A stretch of DNA of 40,062 nt from Variovorax sp. KK3 (GCF_001984055.1 NZ_LYVO01000071.1:1-40062), one strand, 5' to 3'; counted from the stretch's first letter, positions 1 to 8,072 are shown. Notes: a model not told the origin generated them from the sequence alone. Program-made: numbers and translations.

Positions 1-2
1 CG

Positions 3-971
3 GTTGCGCCGCCGCCCCCTCCAGCGCCGATCGCTCATCCGGTCCCGGCGTCCGTCGAGCCGCCCGCGCCCGCACGTAGCGGCTGGCTGGGCAAGCTCAA
101 GGCCGGCCTGCGCAAGACCGGCAACGGCATCACCGCAGCCTTCGTCAACGCCCAGATCGACGACGAGCTCTACGAAGAACTCGAAGCTGCGCTACTGATG
201 GCCGACACCGGCGTCAAAGCCACCGAATACCTGCTGGAAGACTTGCGCAAGCGTGTGCGCAGCAACATGGCCACCGATGCCTCCCAAGTCAAGGTGCTGC
301 TGGCCGACGCGATCGCCGACCTGCTGCGTCCGCTCGAGAAAGCACTCGTCATCGGCGAGCACACGCCCACGGTGATCATGGTGGCGGGGGTCAACGGCGC
401 CGGCAAGACCACCTCGATCGGCAAACTGACCCGGCACCTGTCCGGCGAGGGCGCTGCGGTACTGCTGGCGGCTGCGGACACCTTCCGGGCAGCGGCGCGC
501 GAGCAACTGCTGGTCTGGGCCGACCGCAACACGGTCGAGATCGTGAGCCAGGAAGGCGGCGACCCGGCCGCGGTGAGCTTCGATGCCGTCAACGCCGGCA
601 AGGCGCGCGGCAAGGACGTGGTGCTCGTCGACACTGCCGGCCGGCTGCCCACGCAGTTGCACCTGATGGACGAACTCAAGAAGATCAAACGCGTCGTCAC
701 GCGGGCGGAGGCCACCGCGCCGCACGAGATCCTGCTCGTCATCGACGGCAACACGGGCCAGAACGCGCTGGCCCAGGTCAAATCCTTCGACGAAGCGCTG
801 GGGCTGACCGGGCTCGTCATCACCAAGCTGGACGGCACGGCCAAGGGCGGGGTGCTGTGCGCGATCGCGCGCGAGCGTCCGGTGCCGGTCTATTTCATCG
901 GCGTCGGCGAGAAGCTGGAAGATCTGGAAACCTTCAACGCGCGCGAGTTCGCCCAGGCCTTGATGGGCTAG
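3..971 (+). CDS. ftsY: Signal recognition particle receptor FtsY (5' end outside window)
   Basis: GTPase that docks the SRP-ribosome complex at the inner membrane for co-translational insertion of membrane proteins. The frame is open from the left edge: the first visible codons give a Pro/Ala-rich linker, then the start of the N domain (WLGKLKAGLRKTGNGI), so the Met codon at 198 is internal and the true start lies outside. The G domain is complete: P-loop GVNGAGKTTSIGKL, the DTFRAAAREQL motif, DTAGR (G3) and TKLDGTAKGG (G4), and the C-terminus is a normal FtsY end. The acidic A domain expected at the N-terminus is mostly missing because of the window boundary. A 52-base gap separates it from the next gene on the same strand. 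Confidence 0.97.
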   Translation, partial: VAPPPPPAPIAHPVPASVEPPAPARSGWLGKLKAGLRKTGNGITAAFVNAQIDDELYEELEAALLMADTGVKATEYLLEDLRKRVRSNMATDASQVKVLLADAIADLLRPLEKALVIGEHTPTVIMVAGVNGAGKTTSIGKLTRHLSGEGAAVLLAAADTFRAAAREQLLVWADRNTVEIVSQEGGDPAAVSFDAVNAGKARGKDVVLVDTAGRLPTQLHLMDELKKIKRVVTRAEATAPHEILLVIDGNTGQNALAQVKSFDEALGLTGLVITKLDGTAKGGVLCAIARERPVPVYFIGVGEKLEDLETFNAREFAQALMG

Positions 972-1023
972 GGGCGGTCTGGCATCCTCGCCCGAGGACC
1001 GCAGAGCCCTTCAGGAGACAGCC

Positions 1024-1485
1024 ATGCACAGCGCCGCCACGCCCCTCGAGGGTGCCGACCGCAAGGTCGACCGCCTGCTCGCCCACTACGGTGACAGTCA
1101 CCGGAATCCGACCAACGAGGCGATTCACATGATCGCCATTCCCGCGATCATGTTGAGCATTCTCGGCCTGCTGTTCGTGCTGCACGCCTGGGCGGCCTAT
1201 GTGATCGTGGGCGCCAGCCTCGTCTACTACCTGTCGCTGCGTTCCATTCCGTTCGTGCTGGCCATGGTCGTCTGCACCGGTCTGGCGCTGGCCGTGGTCC
1301 ATGCGATGGGGAATCTTGTGTTCCCCATCAGCGCCACCATCTTCGTCGTCGCGTGGATCTTTCAGTTCGTCGGCCACAAGATCGAGGGCAGGAAGCCATC
1401 TTTTTTCGAAGACATCCAATACCTCTGGGTCGGCCCGCTTTTCGTGCTGTCCAGGCTGTTTCTTCGGCTCGGCATCCGCTGGTAG
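1024..1485 (+). CDS. DUF962 / Mpo1-like membrane protein
   Basis: Small polytopic membrane protein of 153 residues. The N-terminal block YGDSHRNPTNEAIHMIAIP and the C-terminal block FQFVGHKIEGRKP followed by FFEDIQYLWVGP are hallmarks of the DUF962/YGL010w family. Between them lie about four hydrophobic segments (roughly residues 35-120). Yeast Mpo1 of this family is an iron-dependent dioxygenase acting on 2-hydroxy fatty acids, with conserved histidines as likely ligands; here His20, His29 and the His of VGHKIEG are kept. The bacterial role is not established, so the enzymatic function is inference from the family. The start follows a weak AGGAGA at 1013-1018. Confidence 0.85.
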   Translation: MHSAATPLEGADRKVDRLLAHYGDSHRNPTNEAIHMIAIPAIMLSILGLLFVLHAWAAYVIVGASLVYYLSLRSIPFVLAMVVCTGLALAVVHAMGNLVFPISATIFVVAWIFQFVGHKIEGRKPSFFEDIQYLWVGPLFVLSRLFLRLGIRW

Positions 1486-1595
1486 TCGAGAGACTTCCCG
1501 GGCACTGCTTCAGCCGCCGTCCTACCCCACCCGCTAGCGAGGCGGGCATAGGCTCTGCCTATCGTTTCCATTGGCAACTCGGGGGAACCCTTGCC

Positions 1596-1622
1596 TTAGC
1601 ACTCACACTAACCGAGTGCTAA
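1596..1622. promoter_or_regulatory. CIRCE element (HrcA operator) upstream of rpoH
   Basis: Perfect 9-base inverted repeat TTAGCACTC / GAGTGCTAA with a 9-base spacer (ACACTAACC), matching the CIRCE consensus at every arm position. HrcA dimers bind CIRCE and repress heat-shock genes until unfolded protein titrates GroE away from HrcA. It ends 28 bases before the chosen rpoH start and so would lie in the leader or over the transcription start. The 110 bases upstream hold two short hairpins (1530-1546 and 1548-1562) without a T run, and no clear -35/-10 pair that I would defend. Confidence 0.93.
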
Positions 1623-1650
1623 CATGCCCCCGAACGAAGGAGTTTGCTCA

Positions 1651-2586
1651 ATGACAGTACTGTCCGGAGCCCCCGCCAACCAGCTCGCCGTCGCCAACCC
1701 CTGGGCGATGGTTCCCTCGCTGGGTAACCTGGACGCCTATATTTCCGCCGCCAACCGGCTTCCCTTGCTGACGCAGGAGGAAGAACAGCGCTTCGCGCGT
1801 CGCCTGCGCGACGACAACGATCTGGAAGCTGCCGGTGCGCTCGTCTTGTCCCATCTGCGACTCGTCATTTCGATTTCCCGCCAATACCTTGGCTATGGGC
1901 TGCCGCACGGCGACCTGATCCAGGAAGGCAACGTCGGGCTGATGAAGGCGGTCAAGCGCTTCGATCCCGACCAGGGTGTGCGCCTGGTCAGCTATGCCAT
2001 GCACTGGATCAAGGCCGAGATCCACGAGTACGTGTTGAAGAACTGGCGCATGGTCAAGGTCGCTACCACCAAGGCCCAGCGCAAGCTGTTCTTCAACCTT
2101 CGCTCGATGAAGCAGGGTTTCAAGGCCGATTCGGCCGACGGCGACACGCATCGCGACACCCTGAGCGCGGACGAGGTGTCGCAGGTGGCCACCCGCTTGA
2201 ACGTCAAGCCCGAGGAAGTGCTCGAGATGGAAACCCGCATGTCGGGCGGCGACGTGCTGCTCGATCCGGGCCCCTCGGACGACGGCGATGAGGGCTTTGG
2301 TCCGATCGCCTACCTGGCCGATGGCTCCCAGGAGCCGACCGCTCAGCTCGAATCGCGTCAGCGCGACCGTTTGTCGACCGATGGCATCTCGACCGCCCTG
2401 GCGACCTTGGACGAGCGGAGCCGGCGCATCGTGGAAGAACGCTGGCTCAAGGTCAACGACGACGGTTCCGGCGGCATGACGCTGCACGACTTGGCCGCGG
2501 TTTACGGCGTGAGCGCTGAGCGCATTCGCCAGATCGAGGTCGCAGCGATGAAGAAGATGAAGAAGGCGCTGGCGGAATTCGCCTGA
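1651..2586 (+). CDS. rpoH: RNA polymerase sigma-32 factor RpoH
   Basis: Heat-shock sigma factor of 311 residues. Region 2 is clear (DLIQEGNVGLMKAVKRFDP about 88-106, then SYAMHWIKAEIHEYVL), followed by the RpoH box QRKLFFNLR at 143-151, which separates sigma-32 from other group 3 sigmas and takes part in core binding and chaperone/FtsH control. A C-terminal region 4 helix-turn-helix (LHDLAAVYGVSAERIRQIE) closes the protein. An in-frame ATG at 1624 exists, but the ATG at 1651 has GGAG at 1639-1642 with an 8-base gap, and 1624 directly abuts the CIRCE repeat, so 1651 is preferred. A strong terminator follows. Confidence 0.96.
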   Translation: MTVLSGAPANQLAVANPWAMVPSLGNLDAYISAANRLPLLTQEEEQRFARRLRDDNDLEAAGALVLSHLRLVISISRQYLGYGLPHGDLIQEGNVGLMKAVKRFDPDQGVRLVSYAMHWIKAEIHEYVLKNWRMVKVATTKAQRKLFFNLRSMKQGFKADSADGDTHRDTLSADEVSQVATRLNVKPEEVLEMETRMSGGDVLLDPGPSDDGDEGFGPIAYLADGSQEPTAQLESRQRDRLSTDGISTALATLDERSRRIVEERWLKVNDDGSGGMTLHDLAAVYGVSAERIRQIEVAAMKKMKKALAEFA

Positions 2587-2609
2587 GCCCCGTCGCTCTC
2601 TCGCGAAAG

Positions 2610-2635
2610 AAAAAGCCCGGTTCGCCGGGCTTTTT
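2610..2635. terminator. Bidirectional intrinsic terminator with TTCG loop
   Basis: Perfect 11-base stem AAAAAGCCCGG / CCGGGCTTTTT closed by a TTCG tetraloop. The T run serves rpoH on the plus strand; the A run becomes a T run for the convergent SCO1 gene, whose stop is 33 bases away. The cUUCGg tetraloop is an unusually stable RNA hairpin cap. Confidence 0.95.
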
Positions 2636-2667
2636 GTTTGGGCGTGCGGCGCGCCGCGGTCGCCGCT

Positions 2668-3288
2668 TCAGGCCGACTTGAGCAGCAGCTTCAGATCGGA
2701 CACCATGGCCGGCACCCCCGCGCCGTAGCGCGAATACAAGCGCAATCGGCCCTCGGTGTCGTAGATGAAGCTCGCGGCCGAATGGTCCATTGAATAGCTG
2801 GTCGGGGTCTTGCCTTCGACCTTCTTGTAGTAGACCTTGTAGTCCTTGGTCACCGAGGCGAGTTGCTCCGGCGTCGGGATCAGCGCGACAAAGGCCGGGT
2901 CGAAGGCGCCCATGTAGGCTTTCATCACTTCGGGCGTGTCGCGCTCCGGGTCGACCGTGACGAAGACGACCTGGAGCTTGTCGCCATCGCTGCCGAGTTG
3001 CTGCTTGACCTGCGCCATTTCGGTCATCGTGGTGGGGCAGACGTCGGGGCACTGGGCGTAGCCGAAGAACATCACGACCACCTTGCCCTTGAAGTCGGCC
3101 AGCGTGCGCTGCTTGCCATCGGCATCGGTCAACGAGAACCCCTTGGCATAGTCGGCGCCCGTGATGTCGACGGCAGTGAAGCTGGGCTTGTTCTCCGAGC
3201 AGGCCACCAGAGCCGACCCGGCAGCCGCGCCGAAGCCCGTGAGTGCCAGGAGCCGCAGCACCTGCCGCTTGTTCATCGATTCGTTCAT
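2668..3288 (-). CDS. SCO1/SenC copper chaperone for cytochrome oxidase
   Basis: Thioredoxin-fold copper chaperone that matures the CuA site of oxidase subunit II; 206 residues. The metal/redox motif CPDVC gives Cys80 and Cys84, and the third ligand is His169 in MDHSAASFIYD, the typical SCO set. The N-terminus has a hydrophobic segment ending in a lipobox-like LVAC (Cys30), so the protein is probably a lipoprotein or anchored at the periplasmic face. The ATG at 3288 overlaps the ctaB stop (ATGA), indicating translational coupling; a second in-frame ATG at 3276 is possible. It is the last gene of the cta cluster. Confidence 0.93.
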   Translation of the reverse strand: MNESMNKRQVLRLLALTGFGAAAGSALVACSENKPSFTAVDITGADYAKGFSLTDADGKQRTLADFKGKVVVMFFGYAQCPDVCPTTMTEMAQVKQQLGSDGDKLQVVFVTVDPERDTPEVMKAYMGAFDPAFVALIPTPEQLASVTKDYKVYYKKVEGKTPTSYSMDHSAASFIYDTEGRLRLYSRYGAGVPAMVSDLKLLLKSA

Positions 3289-4208
3289 CGCAAGTAGTGG
3301 TCGATCAGCAGCGCCGCGAAGAGCACGCTGAGGTGGATCAGGGAGAAGCGGAATGTCTTGCGCGCCAACTGGTCCGAGTAACGGCGCCACAGCGCGAATG
3401 CATAGCCCGTGAAGCCGATGCTCACCGCCACCGCCACCGCCAGATAGAGCCAACCGCTCATGCCGTAGATGAACGGCATGAGGCACGCGGCGAAAAGAAT
3501 GAAGGTGTAGAGCAGCACCTGCAGGCGCGTGAACTCGTTGCCGTGCGTGACCGGAAGCATCGGCAGGCCGGCCTTGCGGTAGTCCTCCACGCGGTAGAGC
3601 GCGAGCGCCCAGAAGTGCGGCGGCGTCCACAGGAAGATGATCAGGAAGAGGATCAGCGCCTCCGGCCCGACCTCGCCCGTCATCGCGGCCCAGCCCAGCA
3701 CCGGCGGCATGGCACCGGAGGCCCCGCCGATCACGATGTTTTGTGGCGTCAGGGGCTTGAGGATCACGGTGTAGATGACGGCATAACCGACGAAGGTCGC
3801 GAAGGTGAGCCACATCGTCAGCGGGTTCACCGCGAACCAGAGCACCGCCGAACCCACGGAACACAGCAGCGCCGAAAACAGCAGGGCCTGCCGGTCGCTG
3901 AGTTCGCCTCGGGCAGTGGGCCGCCATGCGGTGCGCTTCATCTTGGCGTCGATGCCCTTCTCGACCAGGCAGTTGAAGGCAGCCGCCGCCCCCGCCACCA
4001 GCCAAATGCCGAGGCAACCCACCACGATGCGCTGTGCCTCGGCCAAGCTGGGCAGAACGGGCACCGCCAGCACCATGCCGATCAGCGCGCAGAACACGAT
4101 GAGCTGGACCACGCGCGGCTTGGTGAGCGCATAGAACTGGCGCATCACGCTGGACGTGCCGTGGCTGTGGACCGAGGCCTTGGCGTCGGAAACGGCCCGA
4201 TTCCTCAT
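3285..4208 (-). CDS. ctaB: Protoheme IX farnesyltransferase (heme O synthase)
   Basis: Membrane UbiA-family prenyltransferase that adds a farnesyl group to protoheme to form heme O, the precursor of heme A used by CtaD. It has 307 residues with about nine membrane segments. The first polyprenyl-diphosphate motif is NCLVEKGIDAKMKRT with the downstream WRPTARGELS, and the second cytoplasmic loop has YRVEDYRKAGLPMLPVTHG. The ATG at 4208 overlaps the ctaA stop (ATGA), so ctaA, ctaB and SCO1 are coupled in series. The frame is open much further upstream, but that part is a shadow of ctaA. Confidence 0.96.
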   Translation of the reverse strand: MRNRAVSDAKASVHSHGTSSVMRQFYALTKPRVVQLIVFCALIGMVLAVPVLPSLAEAQRIVVGCLGIWLVAGAAAAFNCLVEKGIDAKMKRTAWRPTARGELSDRQALLFSALLCSVGSAVLWFAVNPLTMWLTFATFVGYAVIYTVILKPLTPQNIVIGGASGAMPPVLGWAAMTGEVGPEALILFLIIFLWTPPHFWALALYRVEDYRKAGLPMLPVTHGNEFTRLQVLLYTFILFAACLMPFIYGMSGWLYLAVAVAVSIGFTGYAFALWRRYSDQLARKTFRFSLIHLSVLFAALLIDHYLR

Positions 4209-5389
4209 GCCGCCTCCATCCCGGTGCCGCGTGCCCGCGCGCCCGCGGAAACGAAGGCGCCGGCGCGCCGGCTTTCGCACAGCGACCAGGTCAGCACCAC
4301 CGCCATGGCGGCGGCACCGCCGGTGTGCAGCACGGCAGCGATCAGGGGCCAACCCAGCAGCACATTGCCCAGGCCGGTCGCCAACTGCAGCAGCGCCAGG
4401 CCCGCCAGCCAACGGGCCTGCGGGCGCAGCGTCGCCACGCGGCGCAAGCGCCAGACCAGCACGCCGAGCGCGATGAAGACAAGGTACGCCATGAGCCGAT
4501 GCACGTAATGGATCGCCGTCAGGGCCGCGAAGTCGATCGCCGTGCCGCCACCGCCCTCGCCGAGCGAGCGCCAGATGCGGAAGCCGTCCGTGAAATTCAT
4601 GGCAGGCCACCAACTGCCCTGGCAGGTCGGAAACTGGGTGCAGGCCAGTACCGCATAGTTGGTGCTGACCCAGCCACCGAGCGCGATCTGAAGGAGCAGC
4701 AGTGCGCTGACCCCGAACAGCAACGCGCGCAGCGTCGGCGACACCGGCGCCGGTTGACGGCCCGCCGCCGCTTGACGGTATCGAACGGCCTGGATGCAAA
4801 GCAGTGACAGCAGCACGATCGCGCCCAACAGGTGCAAGGTGACGATCGCGGGGTAGAGCTTCCACGTCACGGTCAGCGCGCCGAACGCCCCCTGCAGGCA
4901 CACCCACACCAACGTGGCCGCCGGCCACCAAGCGCTCAAAGGTCGTTCGCCATGGTGAGCTTCATTCCGCTGACGTCGGCGCGCCACCCAGGTGGCCACC
5001 GCCAACACGAGGATCAGGAAACCGACGCCGGTCGCCAGATACCGATGCACCATCTCCACCCAGGCCTTGCTGTGCGTGACCGGGCCCGTGGGCTGCGCCG
5101 CCTGCGCCATCGCGATGTCGTGCCGCGCACCGAAGGGACTGGCATTGCCGTAGCAGCCGGGCCAGTCGGGGCACCCCAGGCCGGAATCGGTGAGCCGGGT
5201 GAAGGCGCCGAACAGTGTGAGATCGAAGGTGAGAAACAGCGTCAGCACCGTCAGCAGATGCAAGCGTCGAGCTGCACCATGCCCTGCGCTGCGCCGCCAC
5301 ACCCAGAACAGCGGCCCGAGCGCCAGCAACACCCCCACGGCCAGAAGCCAGGCGATGGGCGTGAGGTCGTAGAGCGAGGTCGTGTCCAT
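4205..5389 (-). CDS. ctaA: Heme A synthase (Cox15 family)
   Basis: Converts heme O to heme A by oxidising a ring methyl group in the inner membrane. It has 394 residues with two homologous four-helix halves. The first half carries RLTDSGLGCPDWPGCYG and the downstream EMVHRYLA; the second carries the parallel WVSTNYAVLACTQFPTCQG and the later IHYVHR and VLHTGG histidines. The paired extracytoplasmic cysteines are present in both halves. The start is 19 bases from the stop of the preceding SCO-like gene, and the stop overlaps the ctaB start. No good Shine-Dalgarno is visible, consistent with read-in from upstream genes. Confidence 0.95.
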   Translation of the reverse strand: MDTTSLYDLTPIAWLLAVGVLLALGPLFWVWRRSAGHGAARRLHLLTVLTLFLTFDLTLFGAFTRLTDSGLGCPDWPGCYGNASPFGARHDIAMAQAAQPTGPVTHSKAWVEMVHRYLATGVGFLILVLAVATWVARRRQRNEAHHGERPLSAWWPAATLVWVCLQGAFGALTVTWKLYPAIVTLHLLGAIVLLSLLCIQAVRYRQAAAGRQPAPVSPTLRALLFGVSALLLLQIALGGWVSTNYAVLACTQFPTCQGSWWPAMNFTDGFRIWRSLGEGGGGTAIDFAALTAIHYVHRLMAYLVFIALGVLVWRLRRVATLRPQARWLAGLALLQLATGLGNVLLGWPLIAAVLHTGGAAAMAVVLTWSLCESRRAGAFVSAGARARGTGMEAA

Positions 5390-5408
5390 GCGGCGGTTGT
5401 TGCCGGGG

Positions 5409-6134
5409 TTAGCGGCCGGCTTCGTCCCACGACGAAGAAGCGCGCAGCAGGCGATCGAGATCGCGCTTGGCGCGGCCCGCGCCGGCGTTGTCCATTCGCG
5501 CGGGAAAACGCATCATCCAGTTGCCCATGGGGTCGACCACGTAGAAATGCTCCGCAAGCGCATGGCCGGATTCCGGTGCGAGCCACTTCGCCAGCTGCAC
5601 CGCCGGCACGCGAAGCACGGTCGCGCCGTGCAGGCCGTTGTCCAGGCGCGCAGGAACGGGCGACGCGTCGCTCACCAGCCAGACGCGGTCCAGCCGGTCC
5701 TTCTCGCGGCCCAGGCTTTCGCGCAGCTGGCGCTGCAGGTAGAGCTGCTGCTCGCACAAGGCATCGCAGGCCGCATCGGCGACCGTGACCAGCAGCCACT
5801 GGCCCTTGAGCGAAGAAAGCGGCACCGGCCTGCCCTCGCGCGACGTCGCCACGATGTCGGGCATGGTGCGCTGCGGGTCGATGAGTTGGCCGTAGACGCT
5901 GCGCCCTTCCGGCCGGATCACGTAGTAGGTGAAGTAAGAGGCGATGACCGGCGCCGCGCAGCTCAGCAGGACCAGGATCATCTTCCAGCGGCCGACCACC
6001 GTCCGGCGCCCCTCCGCGCCGTCGAGCGCCTGGCGCGGCGACGGCATGGAGTGCACCGTCAGGCCGAGCGGCTCGTCAGCCGCGGCGGAGACGGCGCGCG
6101 CGGCGGTAGGGGGCGATGAGTTGAAACCAGACAT
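5409..6134 (-). CDS. SCO-like membrane-anchored thiol protein of the cta cluster
   Basis: Protein of about 241 residues with one N-terminal membrane anchor (MILVLLSCAAPVIASYF) and a periplasmic domain resembling a divergent SCO/thioredoxin fold. It carries the CxxxC motif CDALC, and EHFYVVDPMGNWMMR near the C-terminus parallels the His-containing strand of SCO proteins. Genes of this sort are usual between SURF1 and ctaA in Burkholderiales; a role in oxidase copper or thiol handling is inferred from that and from the motif. The start is uncertain: ATG 6134 overlaps the SURF1 end by 59 bases, while ATG 6047 lies 28 bases past it. Neither has a convincing ribosome site. Confidence 0.75.
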   Translation of the reverse strand: MSGFNSSPPTAARAVSAAADEPLGLTVHSMPSPRQALDGAEGRRTVVGRWKMILVLLSCAAPVIASYFTYYVIRPEGRSVYGQLIDPQRTMPDIVATSREGRPVPLSSLKGQWLLVTVADAACDALCEQQLYLQRQLRESLGREKDRLDRVWLVSDASPVPARLDNGLHGATVLRVPAVQLAKWLAPESGHALAEHFYVVDPMGNWMMRFPARMDNAGAGRAKRDLDRLLRASSSWDEAGR

Positions 6135-6861
6135 AAAGGATGACGACGAGGGATGCGAGCCCGAACCACTGGAATGCATAGCCGTAGTGCTTTTCGATGC
6201 CCAGCGCGGGCACTGGCCAGTCGCGCTGGAGGCCCTCGGAGGCCACACCGGTCTGCAGCAGCGAGACGTCGGTCCGCAGAGGCAGGGCGGTATCGGCCCG
6301 GAACGCTTCCAGGTCGAGATTCTGCCGGATGGGTGAAGACCCCGCGGATGCGGCGGGCGCCGGCGCGTCCTTGCCCAACTCGAACAGGTGGGCGGGCGGG
6401 GGCGCGATGCGCACCGTCACGTCGACGAGGCCGCTCGGTGTCTCGATCGGCGCGAGTTGCGCCCGGTCCGTGAAATTTCGCTGGATCCAGCCGCGTTGCA
6501 CCAGCACGGTCACGTTGCTGTCTTCGAGCGCGAAGGGCGTCAACACGTAGAAGCCGGGCACGCCATGCATCTGCCGGTTGTCCAGGTAGACGGTATGCGG
6601 CGCCAGCCAGAGGCCGCGCAGATGCACGGGCCGGTGCATGGCTTCCGTGGCCGGGTCGAGCGCGAGGAACTCGCCTTGGCTGAGCGGTGGCAGGCTCTTG
6701 CGCGCCTCGATCTGCGCCTGCAGGGCTTCCTTCTGGGCGGCGCGGGAGAGTTGCCAGCGACCGAGCGATACGGTGGTGGCCAGCATCGCCAAGGCCGCCA
6801 GGGTGACGATCCAGAACCGGCCGGTGCGCCGGCGCGGTACTGCCCCGACCTTGTCGCCTAT
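6076..6861 (-). CDS. SURF1 family cytochrome oxidase assembly protein (apparent ATA start)
   Basis: Inner-membrane factor for heme A insertion into oxidase subunit I. Family marks: a first membrane helix RFWIVTLAALAMLATTV, then SLGRWQLSRAAQK, LDNRQMHGVPGFYVLTP, VLVQRGW, and a C-terminal GYAFQWFGLASLVVILYVWF helix. No ATG, GTG or TTG lies in frame before the first helix. The only position with a good ribosome site is the ATA at 6861-6859, preceded on the minus strand by GGAG (6874-6871) with a 9-base gap, giving a normal 261-residue protein. The next ATG (6786) would cut the first helix. The gene body is certain; the start is not. Confidence 0.88.
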   Translation of the reverse strand: MGDKVGAVPRRRTGRFWIVTLAALAMLATTVSLGRWQLSRAAQKEALQAQIEARKSLPPLSQGEFLALDPATEAMHRPVHLRGLWLAPHTVYLDNRQMHGVPGFYVLTPFALEDSNVTVLVQRGWIQRNFTDRAQLAPIETPSGLVDVTVRIAPPPAHLFELGKDAPAPAASAGSSPIRQNLDLEAFRADTALPLRTDVSLLQTGVASEGLQRDWPVPALGIEKHYGYAFQWFGLASLVVILYVWFQLIAPYRRARRLRRG

Positions 6862-6897
6862 GGCAGGGGTCTCCTGCCCAGGCCGATAATCGCCGTC

Positions 6898-7119
6898 ATG
6901 AAATACCTTGTCGCCCTGGCCTTCATCGGCATCCTGGCGAGCCTCGGTGTCGCGCTTTTCTTCATGCTGAGGGACGGCCGCGAAGGCCGGGCCAAGAGCG
7001 GCGGCATGGTGCGCGCCCTCACCGTGCGGATCGGCCTGTCCGTGGTTTTGTTCCTGTGCCTGTTGCTGGCCTGGAAGCTCGGCTACATCCAGCCGGGGGG
7101 ACTCCCGCTCGGCAAGTAG
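6898..7119 (+). CDS. DUF2909 twin-transmembrane protein
   Basis: A 73-residue protein with two membrane helices (residues about 3-23 and 45-65) joined by a short basic loop (LRDGREGRAKSGGMVRALTVR), ending in YIQPGGLPLGK. This is the DUF2909 family, commonly embedded in the cta cluster of beta-proteobacteria. No biochemical function is known to me. It runs opposite to its neighbours, starting 36 bases from the SURF1 start, and is followed by a strong terminator. Its place suggests a link to oxidase assembly, by inference only. Confidence 0.85.
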   Translation: MKYLVALAFIGILASLGVALFFMLRDGREGRAKSGGMVRALTVRIGLSVVLFLCLLLAWKLGYIQPGGLPLGK

Positions 7120-7145
7120 GTCGTGCTCGTTCCACAACCTCCATG

Positions 7146-7171
7146 AAAAAAGCGCCTGGCGGCGCTTTTTT
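7146..7171. terminator. Bidirectional intrinsic terminator
   Basis: Perfect 11-base stem AAAAAAGCGCC / GGCGCTTTTTT around a TGGC loop. It lies between the convergent DUF2909 gene (plus) and ctaE (minus, stop at 7191), with T runs in both directions. It should end the ctaC-to-ctaE transcript, which implies that SURF1 and the heme A genes downstream need their own promoter. Confidence 0.95.
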
Positions 7172-7190
7172 GTCGTGCCGTTGGAACCGC

Positions 7191-8072
7191 TCAAAGCCAG
7201 TAGACCAGGAAGTACAGGCCGAGCCACACCACGTCGACGAAGTGCCAGTACCAGGCCGCCCCCTCGAAGCCGAAGTGACGTTCCGCCGTGAAATGGCCGC
7301 TGCGCAGGCGCAGCGTGATGAACAGGAGCATCAGCATGCCGATGAACACGTGCAGGCCGTGGAAGCCGGTCAGCATGAAGAAGGTCGAGCCGTAGGCGCC
7401 GGAGCTGAGCTTGAGGTTCAGCTCGGTGTAGAGGTGGTAGTACTCGTAGCCCTGCACACCCAGGAAGATCGCACCCAGCAGCACGGTGACCCACATGAAG
7501 CGGATGGCCTGGGCACGGTGGTCGGCACGCAGCGCGTGGTGAGCGATGGTCAGCGTGACGCCGGAGCTCAACAGCAGCGCGGTGTTGATGGTCGGCAGCC
7601 AGAAGGGCCCGACGGTCTGGAAGGGCTCGATGATGTCGGCCGGCGAACCGGTGGCGCCAGCGGCCAGCGTCGGCCACACTGCCTTGAAGTCGGGCCACAG
7701 CAGTGCGTTGTCGAGGCTGCCGAGCGTGGGCAGTGCGTGGGTACGGGCCCACCACAGCGCAGTGAAGAAGGCGCCGAAGAACATCACTTCGGAGAAGATG
7801 AACCAGCTCATGCTCCAGCGGAACGACAGGTCGACCTTGTGGCCGTACTGCCCGCTCTCGCTCTCGGCGATGGACGTGCGAAACCAGACGAACAGAGTGC
7901 CCAGCCACCACACCATGCCGATCAGCAACGACCAAGCGCCCCACTGGTGGCCGTTGATCCACTGCGCCGCGCCGAAGATCACGAAGAGCAGGCCGATCGC
8001 GGCCATGACTGGGTAGGCCGATGGCCCGGGCACGAAGTAGTAAGGCGTGGTGCCGTGGGTGGTTGAACTCAT
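7191..8072 (-). CDS. ctaE: Cytochrome c oxidase subunit III
   Basis: Seven-helix integral membrane subunit that stabilises the oxidase core and aids proton uptake; 293 residues. Recognisable blocks are YYFVPGPSAYPVMAAIGL near the N-terminus, FSEVMFFGAFFTALWWAR, LLLSSGVTLTIAHHALR and the C-terminal HVFIGMLMLLFITLR and FEGAAWYWHFVDVVWLGLYF. The first catalytic-core helices and the Glu of SEVMFF are kept. The start ATG at 8072 follows a GGA-containing leader. It is the last gene of the structural-subunit transcript, before the terminator at 7146-7171. Confidence 0.96.
   Translation of the reverse strand: MSSTTHGTTPYYFVPGPSAYPVMAAIGLLFVIFGAAQWINGHQWGAWSLLIGMVWWLGTLFVWFRTSIAESESGQYGHKVDLSFRWSMSWFIFSEVMFFGAFFTALWWARTHALPTLGSLDNALLWPDFKAVWPTLAAGATGSPADIIEPFQTVGPFWLPTINTALLLSSGVTLTIAHHALRADHRAQAIRFMWVTVLLGAIFLGVQGYEYYHLYTELNLKLSSGAYGSTFFMLTGFHGLHVFIGMLMLLFITLRLRSGHFTAERHFGFEGAAWYWHFVDVVWLGLYFLVYWL

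Noticed and set aside
1530..1562. Two short hairpins between the DUF962 gene and CIRCE
   Set aside because: Stems of 5-6 bases without a T run; too weak to call as a terminator or riboswitch.
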